A DNA stretch of 47,948 nucleotides from Pseudanabaena sp. SR411 (GCF_002251945.1 NZ_NDHW01000066.1:1-47948); one strand, 5' to 3'. Shown: positions 1 to 8,226, counted from the first letter of the stretch. The notes: generated by a model not told the origin, from the letters alone. Program-made: numbers and translations.

Positions 1-1
1 T

Positions 2-94
2 GGTGCTGTCATGCACAAGCTATTGCGGCAGGTCTTTGGTGTTCTCAAGTCTCAGCGTTCTTTCGATCCTAATTTTGTCCAAATTCCCTCTTGA
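2..94 (+). pseudogene. IS110-type transposase, C-terminal fragment
   Basis: An open frame enters from the left edge and stops at 92-94. It reads GAVMHKLLRQVFGVLKSQ, then RSFDPNFVQIPS. The MHKLL..VFGVLK....FDP pattern is typical of the C-terminus of IS110/IS116-family transposases. Only about 30 residues are visible, so it may be the end of an intact element outside the window. The sequence after the stop (about 115-165, containing CAACCCATTTAGG) may be the element end. The family call rests on recall of the motif only. Confidence 0.5.
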
Positions 95-194
95 CTTTTT
101 GGTGCTTAAGACAGTATCTACGGGGCAAACTCTCACAACCCATTTAGGATTGCTATAGCTATTTTGTGTTTTGGTATTACAGTTTATTTCGTAC

Positions 195-210
195 TCAATC
201 AACTCATTCA
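195..210 (+). promoter_or_regulatory. Shared upstream motif, copy A
   Basis: TCAATCAACTCATTCA lies 77 bases before the start codon of the exported protein at 287. The same 16-mer, with C/T at one position, recurs before the genes at 9459, 6017 and 15555, and a weaker match precedes the one at 2235. In this copy the similarity to copy B continues through the ribosome-binding site to the start codon. Likely a regulator-binding site or promoter element; the regulator is unknown. Confidence 0.55.
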
Positions 211-286
211 TGAAGTTAAACACTGGCTTGCAATAGTGTTTATAGGAAACAGTTTCCAAGTATTAATTAAATTAGGAGGAAATTCT

Positions 287-763
287 ATGAAAGTTGCTCA
301 ATTTCTGAAGCGATTTCTGATTATGGTCGTTGTCTGTGGATTAATCTCTTTTGCCAATGTCACTCCTGCGATCGCATCTCAGGACAATCAAATCATTGAC
401 AACCTGACTATGCCGAACATTCAGAAGAAAGCTGAAGATGCATTAAAGGGTAGTACCTACGATACTAATCAAGAATATACGTCTGATGATGGATCGAATC
501 AAGGGCTAAATGAGATTCAAGGAACTGCTGATTTCAACAAAATGAAGCGAAGTTCCAATGAAAATACACCACCTGTTGTAAAGCAAGTAGAAAAGGCTTT
601 TGATAAAGCTGGTGACAAGATGAACTCGGCTACAGATGGCTCCTTAGATAAGGCTGGTGATGCAGCTAACTATGTTAAAGACAAGGCAGGAGATGTTCTG
701 AACTCTCTGACTGACAAAGCTAGTGATGCCGCTAAAGCAATCAAAAACAAAGTTAAATCTTAA
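287..763 (+). CDS. Exported amphipathic-repeat protein (stress-type)
   Basis: 158 residues starting at the ATG at 287, which has a strong AGGAGGA site at 274-280; a longer in-frame start at 164 has no such support. Residues 1-30 form a signal peptide (hydrophobic run LIMVVVCGLISFA, cleavage near AIA-S). The C-terminal third is built of charged amphipathic repeats (KAGDKMN, KAGDAAN, KAGDVLN, KASDAAK), as in LEA-like or low-temperature-induced cyanobacterial proteins. The export and repeats are seen directly; a protective role in the periplasm or envelope is inferred from composition and from the stress-type neighbours. Its upstream region is duplicated before the FAD/Rieske gene at 9459. Confidence 0.7.
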   Translation: MKVAQFLKRFLIMVVVCGLISFANVTPAIASQDNQIIDNLTMPNIQKKAEDALKGSTYDTNQEYTSDDGSNQGLNEIQGTADFNKMKRSSNENTPPVVKQVEKAFDKAGDKMNSATDGSLDKAGDAANYVKDKAGDVLNSLTDKASDAAKAIKNKVKS

Positions 764-788
764 ACAAGATTAGAACTTACTTCTTAGC

Positions 789-827
789 AGTAAAGTTGTG
801 TGCGGCTGAGCCGCACACAACTTTACT
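789..827. terminator. 19-bp perfect hairpin
   Basis: Two 19-base arms (789-807 and 809-827) pair perfectly around a single base. The arms begin AGTAAAGTTGTG. It lies 26 bases after the stop of the exported protein and before the first DUF1269 gene, so it probably ends that transcript. No clear T-run follows. Confidence 0.6.
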
Positions 828-872
828 ACTAAGAGCTTATGTATCAAGAAAAATTATAAACTGGAGAAATGA

Positions 873-1358
873 ATGAGTAGTCTAATTGCGGTTGGCTTTA
901 AAGATGAATTCACTGCTGACGCAGTTTTACTGGAACTCCGAAAGCTGCAAAAGGAGCATCTAATTGATTTAGAAGATGCGGCAGTCGTGATTAGAGATAA
1001 AGACGGAAAAGTAAAGATTAAACAAACTCAGGAACTGACTACTGCTGGAGCATTAAGTGGAGGTTTTTGGGGTCTATTATTTGGTTTCATCTTTTTTAAT
1101 CCTCTTTTGGGTTGGGCTGTTGGCGCGATCGCAGGCGGGATTTCGGGAGCATTGTCAGATATTGGGATCGATGACAACTTCATCCGCGAAGTGGGTAGTA
1201 CCATTGAGCCTAACACCTCTGCTATTTTTGTACTTGTAAGAAGAGCCACTCCTGACAAAGTATTAGAAGATCTCAGTAGATTTAAGGGCAAAGTTTTGAA
1301 GACTTCTCTATCTAATGAAGATGAGGAAAAGCTACAAGCCGTCCTCACTAAAGCATAA
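873..1358 (+). CDS. DUF1269-family membrane protein, copy 1
   Basis: 161 residues. The ATG at 873 is preceded by GGAG at 863-866. The N-terminal soluble part (IAVGFKDEFTADAVLLELRKL) is followed by a Gly-rich hydrophobic hairpin at about residues 55-95 (GALSGGFWGLLFGFIFF, GWAVGAIAGGISGAL) and a C-terminal domain ending in a Leu-rich helix. This layout matches DUF1269 (PF06897), a family annotated as stress-related membrane proteins; its biochemical role is unknown. A paralogue follows immediately, and an AvaK-like PRC-barrel gene lies 1.1 kb downstream. Export of the neighbours and shared stress context suggest an envelope role, which is inference. Confidence 0.8.
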   Translation: MSSLIAVGFKDEFTADAVLLELRKLQKEHLIDLEDAAVVIRDKDGKVKIKQTQELTTAGALSGGFWGLLFGFIFFNPLLGWAVGAIAGGISGALSDIGIDDNFIREVGSTIEPNTSAIFVLVRRATPDKVLEDLSRFKGKVLKTSLSNEDEEKLQAVLTKA

Positions 1359-1365
1359 TCTATAA

Positions 1366-1392
1366 AACAGTCGGTACTTTGTGCCGACTGTT
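1366..1392. terminator. Short hairpin between the DUF1269 paralogues
   Basis: AACAGTCGG (1366-1374) pairs with CCGACTGTT (1384-1392). It sits 7 bases after the stop of the first DUF1269 gene and could terminate or attenuate transcription into the second. Confidence 0.45.
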
Positions 1393-1432
1393 CTCATCCT
1401 AAAATTATTCATGTTAGAAACTTAAGAAATGA

Positions 1433-1903
1433 ATGAATACTTTAATTGCGATTGGTTTTAAAGATGAGTTTGCTGCTGATGAGGTAATACTAGAACTGCG
1501 AAAGTTAGGACGAGATAATCTAATTAACTTAGAAGATGCGGTGATCGTGATCAAAAATAAAGATGGAAAAATACGAATTAAGCAGACTCAAAGAATCACT
1601 ACTGCTGGTGCATTAAGTGGAAGTTTATGGGGGATATTAGTTGGTGCGATCTTTTTTAACCCTGTTTTAGGCTTGGTAGTTGGCGCTTTAGTAGGAGCAA
1701 TTTCTGGATCTTTGACAGACAACTTCATCCGAGAAGTGGGCTGTACTATTTCACCTAGTACTTCGGCGATGTTTGCGTTAGTAAGAGAATCTACTCCTGA
1801 TCAAGTATTAACCGATCTCAGCAGATTTGAGGGCAAAGTTCTTAGAACTTCTCTATCGCATGAAGATGAGGCAAAGCTACAAGCTGTTTTGACAGCAGCC
1901 TAA
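1433..1903 (+). CDS. DUF1269-family membrane protein, copy 2
   Basis: 156 residues, clearly paralogous to the upstream protein: both open M(S/N)(S/T)LIA(V/I)GFKDEF and share the TTAGALSG motif, the Gly-rich membrane hairpin and the FIREVG and TSLS.EDE.KLQAVLT segments. It lacks about five residues present in copy 1 between the membrane hairpin and FIREVG. The leader AAGAAATGAATGA is also nearly identical between copies, so this is a tandem gene duplication including the translation start. No strong Shine-Dalgarno is visible. Function is as for copy 1. Confidence 0.8.
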   Translation: MNTLIAIGFKDEFAADEVILELRKLGRDNLINLEDAVIVIKNKDGKIRIKQTQRITTAGALSGSLWGILVGAIFFNPVLGLVVGALVGAISGSLTDNFIREVGCTISPSTSAMFALVRESTPDQVLTDLSRFEGKVLRTSLSHEDEAKLQAVLTAA

Positions 1904-1917
1904 CCCATTGCATTTTA

Positions 1918-2067
1918 GAGCGTGTTTGAGAAGTTTTGCTTTAGCCCCCCTAGCCCCCCAATTCTGGGGGGAACCAGATTCAAGTCCCCCAGAATTGGGG
2001 GATTTAGGGGGCTAAAACATTGGCTTTAGCTAAAAACTGCATGTATATTAACTTCTCAAACACGCTC
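1918..2067. mobile_element. MITE-like element, 150 bp
   Basis: The ends are perfect inverted repeats: GAGCGTGTTTGAGAAGTT at 1918-1935 and its complement at 2050-2067. The element is flanked by TTA direct repeats (1915-1917, 2068-2070), as expected for a 3-bp target duplication. The interior is itself a long foldback of C-rich and G-rich arms (GCTTTAGCCCCCC against GGGGGCTAAAAC). There is no coding capacity. It lies between the DUF1269 pair and the AvaK operon. Confidence 0.75.
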
Positions 2068-2133
2068 TTATTCTTGAATTGGTGCTTATTTTAGAAGTGA
2101 ACTTTGTAACACTTTATTTCATATTAACCCAAT

Positions 2134-2149
2134 TCAATCAAATCACCCA
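2134..2149 (+). promoter_or_regulatory. Shared upstream motif, divergent copy E
   Basis: TCAATCAAATCACCCA matches the shared motif at 13 of 16 positions and lies 86 bases before the start at 2235. As in the other copies it is followed by a GAGGCTAAACA-like stretch. Weaker than copies A-D. Confidence 0.35.
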
Positions 2150-2234
2150 AGAGGCTAAACATTCTTCTGTAATGGTATGAACATAGAGAAGTTTAGAATT
2201 TCTCTATAGAAACATATAACTTGCGAGGAAATAT

Positions 2235-2426
2235 ATGCCTAGACTTGTAGGAAAGAAAAGTAATTCGGCTTTATATACTGGCTTAGCGATGTTGATAGCT
2301 GCGGCAGGAGTCGTCGCATTAGAATACTTTGGAGTAATTGATCTGGTTCCTAATTTTGGCAAAGATGCTGAAGTAAAGAGTAATTCGACTAGTCAACCTG
2401 TAAGAACTAACAAACCTGTCAATTAA
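2235..2426 (+). CDS. Small single-span membrane protein
   Basis: 63 residues. The ATG at 2235 is preceded by GAGGAA. One transmembrane segment is visible at about residues 13-33 (ALYTGLAMLIAAAGVVALEY), followed by a polar tail rich in Ser, Thr and Asn. It is 31 bases upstream of the AvaK-like gene and probably co-transcribed with it. No family recognised. Confidence 0.6.
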   Translation: MPRLVGKKSNSALYTGLAMLIAAAGVVALEYFGVIDLVPNFGKDAEVKSNSTSQPVRTNKPVN

Positions 2427-2457
2427 GGTTAACTTTCACCAAATTTAGGAGAATAAA

Positions 2458-3864
2458 ATGCGTAACGGTAAAGGGATGATTGGTAAACCTGTAGTCGCTT
2501 ATGACTCAGGGGAAGAATTTAGAACAATTGTAGACCTGATTTTTGACCAAGAGAATAATCAATTATTAGGTTTCCTTGTTGATGAAGGCGGTTGGTTTAG
2601 TAATGCGTTGGTACTACCCTTAACCAATATTCAGGCGATCGGTGCTGATGCCGTAATTGTTGCCTCTAGAGAGGCGATCGCTTCTGCTACCGAATTCCCC
2701 GCAATGCAAAGTATTTTGGAAAGAGATAATATCTTGAAAGGTACGCGAATTATGACCCTTGATGGTCGTGATTTGGGAACGATGGTTGACCTTTACTTTG
2801 ATGACACTACTGGTGTGATCGAAGGGTATGAAGTGTCGGGGGGTATCTTTGCCGATGCTTATTCTGGACGTTCTTTTGTACCTGCGCCTGACACTTTGAA
2901 GATTGGTGAAGATATCGCCTTTGTACCTTCAGAAACTGCGGACTTGATGCAAGAGCAAGTTGGTGGGATTAGAGGTGCGATGAATACTGCAAGTGGCAAA
3001 GTGCAGGAAATGGCACAATTTACAGGTGAAAAAGCTCAAGAAGCAGCACAATTTACGGGCGAGAAGTTCCAAGAAGCGACTACCTTTGCAGGTACTAGCT
3101 TTACTAATGCTGTTGTTGATCCTGAAGAACAAGAAACTTTTGTATTAGGAAAAGTTTCTCAAAAAACTGTAGAGACTACCGATGGTATAACCTTAATTCA
3201 TGAAGGACAGGTTGTGAATTCATCACATATCTTGGCTGCTCGGAACCTGAATATGACCAACGATCTCTATCATGCAACGGGAGGACTGGTGACAGAGAGA
3301 CTGGGCGAAAGATTGTCAGGGGTGGTTACAGGGCTGGGTGCAAATATCGGTATTGAGCAAGCCCAAGGTCGGCGCGTGAATAGAATGATTTTTACGCCTG
3401 AAGGCTCAGTTGTGGCTGTAGAAGGTCAAATTGTAACTCCAAAGGTCATCGAAAGAGCAAAAACTCACCATCAAGAACAAGCTCTATTAGAAGCAGTGGG
3501 TCTAACTACGGGTGATGCTTTGCGTGTTACTGGTTCCAATGTTGGACAACAAGTAAAGGATGGAGCAAAGGGACTGTGGGAGCAAGTAAAAGAAACTGCA
3601 AGCAATTTGCAGGATCATGGCACTCAAGCGATTGAAGAAAAAAGGATTAAAGGAGCTTTGGGTCGTCCTGTCACTCGCGTGATTCTCGATCGCAATGATG
3701 AGGTGATTCTCAATGTTGGCGAATTAATTACGCATCAAGCGATCGCAATTTCCCGTGATGCTGATGTCTTAGAAGTCTTACTTGATTCAGTTTATACAGA
3801 GACTCCAAATTTATCTCTAGATGATTTACGCGCTCCTGAATCTGGCAAAGCAGCTTTAAGCTAA
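2458..3864 (+). CDS. AvaK-like PRC-barrel protein
   Basis: 468 residues; ATG at 2458 after AGGAG. Residues 1-70 and 95-165 look like two PRC-barrel repeats (IGKPVVAYDSGEEFRTIVDL, GTRIMTLDGRDLGTMVDLYF). A linker at about 170-215 has amphipathic repeats (MAQFTGEKAQEAAQFTGEKF). Further PRC-like segments occur at about 280-340 and 395-450 (GRPVTRVILDRNDEVILN). PRC-barrel proteins of this size in heterocystous cyanobacteria include AvaK, an akinete marker linked to osmotic and cold stress. The similarity is recalled, not searched. Downstream of a small membrane-protein gene and ended by a strong hairpin. Confidence 0.7.
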   Translation: MRNGKGMIGKPVVAYDSGEEFRTIVDLIFDQENNQLLGFLVDEGGWFSNALVLPLTNIQAIGADAVIVASREAIASATEFPAMQSILERDNILKGTRIMTLDGRDLGTMVDLYFDDTTGVIEGYEVSGGIFADAYSGRSFVPAPDTLKIGEDIAFVPSETADLMQEQVGGIRGAMNTASGKVQEMAQFTGEKAQEAAQFTGEKFQEATTFAGTSFTNAVVDPEEQETFVLGKVSQKTVETTDGITLIHEGQVVNSSHILAARNLNMTNDLYHATGGLVTERLGERLSGVVTGLGANIGIEQAQGRRVNRMIFTPEGSVVAVEGQIVTPKVIERAKTHHQEQALLEAVGLTTGDALRVTGSNVGQQVKDGAKGLWEQVKETASNLQDHGTQAIEEKRIKGALGRPVTRVILDRNDEVILNVGELITHQAIAISRDADVLEVLLDSVYTETPNLSLDDLRAPESGKAALS

Positions 3865-3875
3865 ATTAATCACAA

Positions 3876-3929
3876 GCCCAAAGTTGTAAAGTTTCGCTCC
3901 TTACGGAGCGAAACTTTACAACTTTGGGC
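3876..3929. terminator. 25-bp hairpin after the avaK-like gene
   Basis: A perfect 25-bp stem (GCCCAAAGTTGTAAAG...) closes on a TTAC loop 11 bases after the stop at 3864. Probable terminator and a member of the long-hairpin class found throughout the window. Confidence 0.65.
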
Positions 3930-3964
3930 AATTTGTTTTCTACAAATACTTTTATTCAAAACTT

Positions 3965-5686
3965 ATGCACTATTTAATATTAGCCACAGATTACGATGGA
4001 ACCTTAGCCAAGGATGGAAAGGTATCAGAGGCAACTCTAGATGCCCTCAAGCGCCTCCAAAAATCAGGACGCAAGCTGATCTTAGTGACAGGAAGACAGC
4101 TAGAAGATCTGATTGAAGTCTTTCCTGAGACTAGCCTATTCGATTGTGTTGTAGCTGAAAATGGAGCCGTAATCTACTTTCCCTCAACTCGCGAAGAATT
4201 ACTACTTGGTGAATTACCACCTGAGAAATTTGTCAATGCTCTGCGATCCCGTAATATCGATCCCCTCTCAGTCGGTAAAGTGATTGTGGCAACATGGGAA
4301 CCCAACGAAACTGAAGTACTGACTGTAATTAGAGAACTAGGATTAGATCTACAGGTGATCTTTAATAAAGGCGCAGTCATGGTCTTACCCGCAGGAGTTA
4401 ACAAAGCTTCGGGGCTGAGTGCTGCTCTGGATAAGATGGGTCTATCTGTCCGCAATACAGTAGCCGTTGGTGATGCGGAAAATGATCTTTCCTTCCTGAA
4501 ATTATGCGAGTTTTCTGTCGCAGTCGCGAATGCTCTACCATCGGTTAAGGGTGAAGTGGATTGGGTGACAGAAGCGAGCCGAGGAGAGGGTGTAGTCGAA
4601 TTAATCGAGAGATTATTAACCCTAGACCTAACCGAAGACCTGCGAGAATCCTCAATTTTGCCAGATCGACATCGCATTGTCTTGGGTAATCTTGATGGCG
4701 ATCGCGAAACCTATATTCAACCACTTAACCGCAATATTTTGTTGGCGGGAATCTCTGGTGGCGGTAAATCAACCTTAGCGACAGGATTAATTGAAAGGTT
4801 TATCGATAAGGGCTATCAGGTTTGTATTATCGATCCCGAAGGAGACTATCAAAGCTTTGATCGGACGGTCATTTTGGGAAATGCTCAGCAGATTCCTAGT
4901 TCCGCAGAAGTTTTAACCGTCTTAAGTAAGCCAGAACAAAATCTAATCGTCAATTTAATGGGAGTGAAAATTGACGATCGCCCGCTATTTCTCGCGCAAC
5001 TCCTACCTTCTCTGTTAGAAATGCGGGTGCGAACTGGTCGTCCCCATTGGATCGTCATTGATGAAGTGCATCATATGTTTCCTTCATCGTGGAACGCGGC
5101 GGTGACTTTGCCTCAATCTGTTAATGGCATTTTGATGGTAACCGTTCATCCTGAGCATGTCGCAACTTCGGCTTTGTCGCTCATTGACACGGTGATTGCT
5201 GTCAAGTCTCCAATGCAGACCTTTACAGATTTTTGCAACACGGTAGGACATCAGCTACCCAATGCTCCACTTCCCTCAGAACTGGCTTCAGGCTCGGGAG
5301 TAGCTTGGTTTCTTAAAACTGAAGAACAGCCATTTCAATTTAAGGTGATCTTACCTGTGCAAGAACGTCAACGACATATGCGGAACTATGCAGAAGGGAA
5401 TTTGGGCAACGATCGCTGTTTCTTTTTTAGAGGCGAAGATGACAAGTTAAATCTCAAAGCACAGAACTTGATCATGTTTATGCAACTTGCCGCAGGAGTG
5501 GATGATCGCACTTGGTTACATCATTTGCATCTGCAAGATTACTCGAATTGGCTCCAGAATTCAATTAAAGATGAATCCTTAGCGAAGGAGGTCAGCGAGA
5601 TCGAAAAAACTACGGAGCTATCGCCTGCTGATAGTCGAGATCGCATAAAAACAGCGATCGAGAAACGCTACACATTACCTGCTTAA
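3965..5686 (+). CDS. HAD phosphatase fused to HerA/DUF87-type ATPase
   Basis: 573 residues. Residues 1-230 are a HAD-IIB (Cof-like) phosphatase: nucleophile motif D9-Y-D11-G-T-L, LVTGRQ as motif II, and GDAENDLSFL as the metal-binding motif. Residues 235-470 are a P-loop ATPase with Walker A GISGGGKST (K268) and Walker B IVID366E367VHH, resembling DUF87/HerA-type translocases. The C-terminus (about 480-573) is unassigned and ends SPADSRDRIKTAIEKRYTLP. A sugar or nucleotide phosphatase joined to a motor ATPase is unusual; substrate and purpose are unknown. A second copy of its last ~25 codons survives at 15136-15243. It starts 101 bases after the AvaK-like gene. Confidence 0.8.
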   Translation: MHYLILATDYDGTLAKDGKVSEATLDALKRLQKSGRKLILVTGRQLEDLIEVFPETSLFDCVVAENGAVIYFPSTREELLLGELPPEKFVNALRSRNIDPLSVGKVIVATWEPNETEVLTVIRELGLDLQVIFNKGAVMVLPAGVNKASGLSAALDKMGLSVRNTVAVGDAENDLSFLKLCEFSVAVANALPSVKGEVDWVTEASRGEGVVELIERLLTLDLTEDLRESSILPDRHRIVLGNLDGDRETYIQPLNRNILLAGISGGGKSTLATGLIERFIDKGYQVCIIDPEGDYQSFDRTVILGNAQQIPSSAEVLTVLSKPEQNLIVNLMGVKIDDRPLFLAQLLPSLLEMRVRTGRPHWIVIDEVHHMFPSSWNAAVTLPQSVNGILMVTVHPEHVATSALSLIDTVIAVKSPMQTFTDFCNTVGHQLPNAPLPSELASGSGVAWFLKTEEQPFQFKVILPVQERQRHMRNYAEGNLGNDRCFFFRGEDDKLNLKAQNLIMFMQLAAGVDDRTWLHHLHLQDYSNWLQNSIKDESLAKEVSEIEKTTELSPADSRDRIKTAIEKRYTLPA

Positions 5687-5726
5687 GACAATTTGGATAT
5701 AGCGCTTTACGCTTTGTTAAAACCCA

Positions 5727-5773
5727 AAAAAAATCTTAAAAGGCTTGCAAAGCAAGCCTTTTAAGATTTTTTT
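5727..5773. repeat. Hairpin element, 22-bp stem
   Basis: Perfect 22-bp arms meet on an AAA loop (GGCTTGC-AAA-GCAAGCC). It is bordered on the left by AAAACCCA and by ATATAGC and ...CTATAT further out, like the hairpins near 16.35, 19.85 and 26.2 kb. Its T-rich right arm could act as the terminator of the HAD/ATPase gene. Confidence 0.6.
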
Positions 5774-5846
5774 GTACTATATAAAGCCTCAATAGACTGT
5801 AATCATGCATCTCAATTCTTAAGCTGCCATTAAACCTTAGACGTAA

Positions 5847-5862
5847 TCAATCAATTCATTCA
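5847..5862 (+). promoter_or_regulatory. Shared upstream motif, copy C
   Basis: TCAATCAATTCATTCA, 155 bases before the diiron-protein gene at 6017. It is part of a longer stretch (about 5810-5890: TCTTAAGCTGCCATTAA ... GGACTATGTCAA) duplicated at about 15330-15405. The rest of the 330-base gap holds the hairpin at 5727-5773 and AT-rich DNA. Confidence 0.55.
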
Positions 5863-6016
5863 CTAACTCAAATAGGACTATGTCAACCTAGTGAACTATT
5901 AGATCTAATACTTCACTAAGTTGACCTAATTTACGGTAGCGGTCTAACAATTAGTGAGTTAATTCTTTCTCAATAACATTTTTTATAAACTCTATTAAAT
6001 AAATTCTATTAAAATT

Positions 6017-7117
6017 ATGATTTCATATGCAACTTCAACATTAACAAGTAGAGTAAGGTTAGGCAACTTACAGCCTATGGTGGGCATCTGTAGTTATGAA
6101 CAAGCCGATCAACAATTTGCTTGGCTTATTAATCTGCAAAATTTAGACCCGCGGGTAAAAAGAGAACCCATTCTAATTAGAGAGTTTGAAAAATTTCTCT
6201 CTTTAGCCTTAACTGAAGCGTATACAGAAAACTCGCAAGCTGAACGAGCAAATTGGTTTTTACAGCGATCGCTATATAGGATAAATCGACTCAAGCTGTT
6301 TTGGTATGACTCTTTAGAGCTATATACAAATGAGCGCTCTACTTATATTGAAGAAATACGCGATCGCATTGAATCGGTCTGGCAAGAATGGGAATTAACC
6401 CAACTAGATATCCAAAAAATCCAGCAATTAGATGTCAAGCAAGCTCTGCAAGAACGAGCAGATATAGACTTAAATCCTCCTATATCTGAGTCAAAACGTT
6501 ATCTGCGAGACGGGATTGATTTAGAGGGATACAAATTGCTACTAGCGATCGCCTCTTTAGATGGATTAGTCGAAGCGAGTCGTCTTTCAAGAATTTTGGG
6601 TGGTGCTAGCAACGAAATTCAGGCAACTCTGATGCGCGTACTACTCGAAGAATATGGCAACGGTCGGCTGTCCCGTAAGCACTCTACTTTCTTTGCTCAG
6701 ATGATGGCAGAATTTGGGTTGAGAACTGAACCAGAAGCTTATCTTGATCTCGTGCCGTGGCAAGTTTTGGCAAGTATCAATCACAATTTTTTGCTAACAG
6801 AACGAAAACGACATTTCCTTAGATATAACGGGGGATTGACATACTTTGAAATAGCGGGCCCTGCAATTTACACCGACTACTTGGAGGCAGCGAAACGAAT
6901 GAGACTTTCAGATGCGGCGATGAGCTATTGGGAGTTACATATTCGGGAAGATGAACGTCATGGGCAATGGATGCTTACAGATGTTGCTTTCCTCCTAGCC
7001 GATATGTATCCCAATGATGCTTGGGAATTAGTACTGGGCTATGACCAAGAAAAATTGATGGGCGATCGGGCTGCGGCGGCAGTCATGACGCTAATTCAAA
7101 ATTCTAATTTTAAATAA
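6017..7117 (+). CDS. Haem-oxygenase-like diiron (iron-containing redox) protein
   Basis: 366 residues, mostly helical. The C-terminal half resembles the iron-containing redox enzyme family (haem-oxygenase-like diiron proteins). It has Glu- and His-bearing helices such as TYFEIAGPAIYTDYLEAA and YWELHIREDERHGQWMLTDV, where E-x6-H-type spacing suits a diiron site. Members include oxygenases acting on amino acids or fatty acids, but no substrate can be read here. The ATG at 6017 has little Shine-Dalgarno. The 330-base leader contains the shared regulatory motif, which groups it with other stress and redox genes in this window. Confidence 0.65.
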   Translation: MISYATSTLTSRVRLGNLQPMVGICSYEQADQQFAWLINLQNLDPRVKREPILIREFEKFLSLALTEAYTENSQAERANWFLQRSLYRINRLKLFWYDSLELYTNERSTYIEEIRDRIESVWQEWELTQLDIQKIQQLDVKQALQERADIDLNPPISESKRYLRDGIDLEGYKLLLAIASLDGLVEASRLSRILGGASNEIQATLMRVLLEEYGNGRLSRKHSTFFAQMMAEFGLRTEPEAYLDLVPWQVLASINHNFLLTERKRHFLRYNGGLTYFEIAGPAIYTDYLEAAKRMRLSDAAMSYWELHIREDERHGQWMLTDVAFLLADMYPNDAWELVLGYDQEKLMGDRAAAAVMTLIQNSNFK

Positions 7118-7141
7118 CTGATGTTACCGTGAGTTGCTAAA

Positions 7142-7178
7142 GATCCCCCTCAATTCCCCTTTACAAGGGGGAAGAAGA
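7142..7178. repeat. Short GATCCCCC-type intergenic repeat
   Basis: AGATCCCCCTCAATTCCCC followed by AAGGGGGAAGAAG resembles half of the larger palindromic repeat at 11286-11371. It lies immediately before the gene at 7196 and may have replaced its original 5' end. Confidence 0.5.
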
Positions 7179-7195
7179 TAATTCTCTCCCTAATC

Positions 7196-7453
7196 TTGGT
7201 ACAAAGACAAGTGCCAGAAGATGGGAGAGCCTTAGAGATTACCAGTGGTATCAGCCAGCAGCGTTACGATCTGCTCTGTTTGGAGAATAAACATTTAACT
7301 TTAGAACCTTGGCTCTTTGAGGATCATGAGTTTACCGTAAATGTGGAATGCTGCCATTTGTCAGATCTTAAATACGATGACAATCAAACCTTGATCAAAG
7401 CTCTCAAGCAAGCCCCGATCACCAGTCTGGAATGGATATTTTCTAAACAATAA
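7196..7453 (+). CDS. Hypothetical protein, possibly N-terminally truncated
   Basis: Up to 85 residues. The candidate starts are TTG at 7196 and GTG at 7211; no ATG is usable and no ribosome site is clear. The C-terminal part (LCLENKHLTLEPWLFEDHEF ... TSLEWIFSKQ) looks like a genuine folded protein with good codon structure, but I do not recognise the family. A C/G-rich repeat sits immediately upstream, so the present start may be the scar of an insertion or deletion. It is 14 bases before the methyltransferase gene, suggesting co-transcription. Confidence 0.45.
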   Translation: MVQRQVPEDGRALEITSGISQQRYDLLCLENKHLTLEPWLFEDHEFTVNVECCHLSDLKYDDNQTLIKALKQAPITSLEWIFSKQ

Positions 7454-7467
7454 ATATTGAGAATGAT

Positions 7468-8226
7468 ATGAATAGACTTTTATTGCGTTCTAAACCGATA
7501 GTTAAAACCTATACAACTAACTATGTAGCTCAGGAGGTGTTTTTCTGTCCTGAAGAATCACTGTTTTATTCTCAATGTCTCGAGAGAATGGTTTTGAACA
7601 CCTGCGAGGATTGCAACTCCATTGTGGAGTTTGGCGCAGGCGATGGCAGTCCCGTGATTAATAGTCTCCTCAAAAGTCAATTTTGTGGGTTAATTCAGGG
7701 TTATGAGTTAAACGCTAAATCCTGTGAAGTAGCTCAGTTTCGGATTGACCGCTATAACCTTAGCGACAAGTATGTTGTGCATAACTCTTGCTTTTTCCAA
7801 AGAGATTGGCAATCTGAAGGCAGCTATTTGATCTCTAATCCTCCCTATTTGCCAGCAATCACCAACGATCTCTATATGCCTACTTTGCATGGTGGAACTG
7901 ACGGATCATCGATAACTAAGCAACTTCTTGGTTTGGATTGCCCAAGTGCGATGTTGATGATTTCGGCATATTCTGATCCTGTGGACACAATTGAGTATGC
8001 GATCGCCCAAGGCTATCAAGTGCAAGACTTTATGACTTCACCGATGAATTTTGGTTATTACAGTTCTGAACCCAAGGTAAAACAAAGAATAGCCGAAATG
8101 CACAGGCATGGTAAAGCTTTTTATTCCTCAAACATCTATATTCTCGCGGGTGTTCTGTTTAAGAAAAGCCACAAATTGAAAGCAGATTTGTCTATGGAAT
8201 TGATTAAAATGATGACCGCCTTATAG
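7468..8226 (+). CDS. Class I SAM-dependent methyltransferase (NPPY type)
   Basis: 252 residues. The SAM-binding motif is VEFGAGDGSP at about 53-62, followed by GYELNAKS (acidic motif II) and the catalytic SNPPYLP at about 124-130. NPPY marks enzymes that methylate a planar amide or amine nitrogen (PrmC/HemK-like glutamine or N6-adenine methylases). Substrate is not determinable; a protein or small-molecule target seems likelier than DNA because there is no target-recognition domain or restriction partner. It lies in a short operon with the preceding hypothetical gene. Confidence 0.7.
   Translation: MNRLLLRSKPIVKTYTTNYVAQEVFFCPEESLFYSQCLERMVLNTCEDCNSIVEFGAGDGSPVINSLLKSQFCGLIQGYELNAKSCEVAQFRIDRYNLSDKYVVHNSCFFQRDWQSEGSYLISNPPYLPAITNDLYMPTLHGGTDGSSITKQLLGLDCPSAMLMISAYSDPVDTIEYAIAQGYQVQDFMTSPMNFGYYSSEPKVKQRIAEMHRHGKAFYSSNIYILAGVLFKKSHKLKADLSMELIKMMTAL

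Noticed and set aside
20-259. 79-residue minus-strand frame at the left edge
   Set aside because: It runs across the IS110 tail and the duplicated promoter module and has no ribosome site; part of its sequence is explained by the conserved TCAATCAA motif read backwards.
4174-4677. 167-residue minus-strand frame inside the HAD/ATPase gene
   Set aside because: Ser/Arg/Thr-rich composition typical of an antisense shadow; the plus-strand gene has complete catalytic motifs.
7468-8226. NPPY methyltransferase as part of a restriction-modification system
   Set aside because: No target-recognition domain and no nuclease gene next to it.
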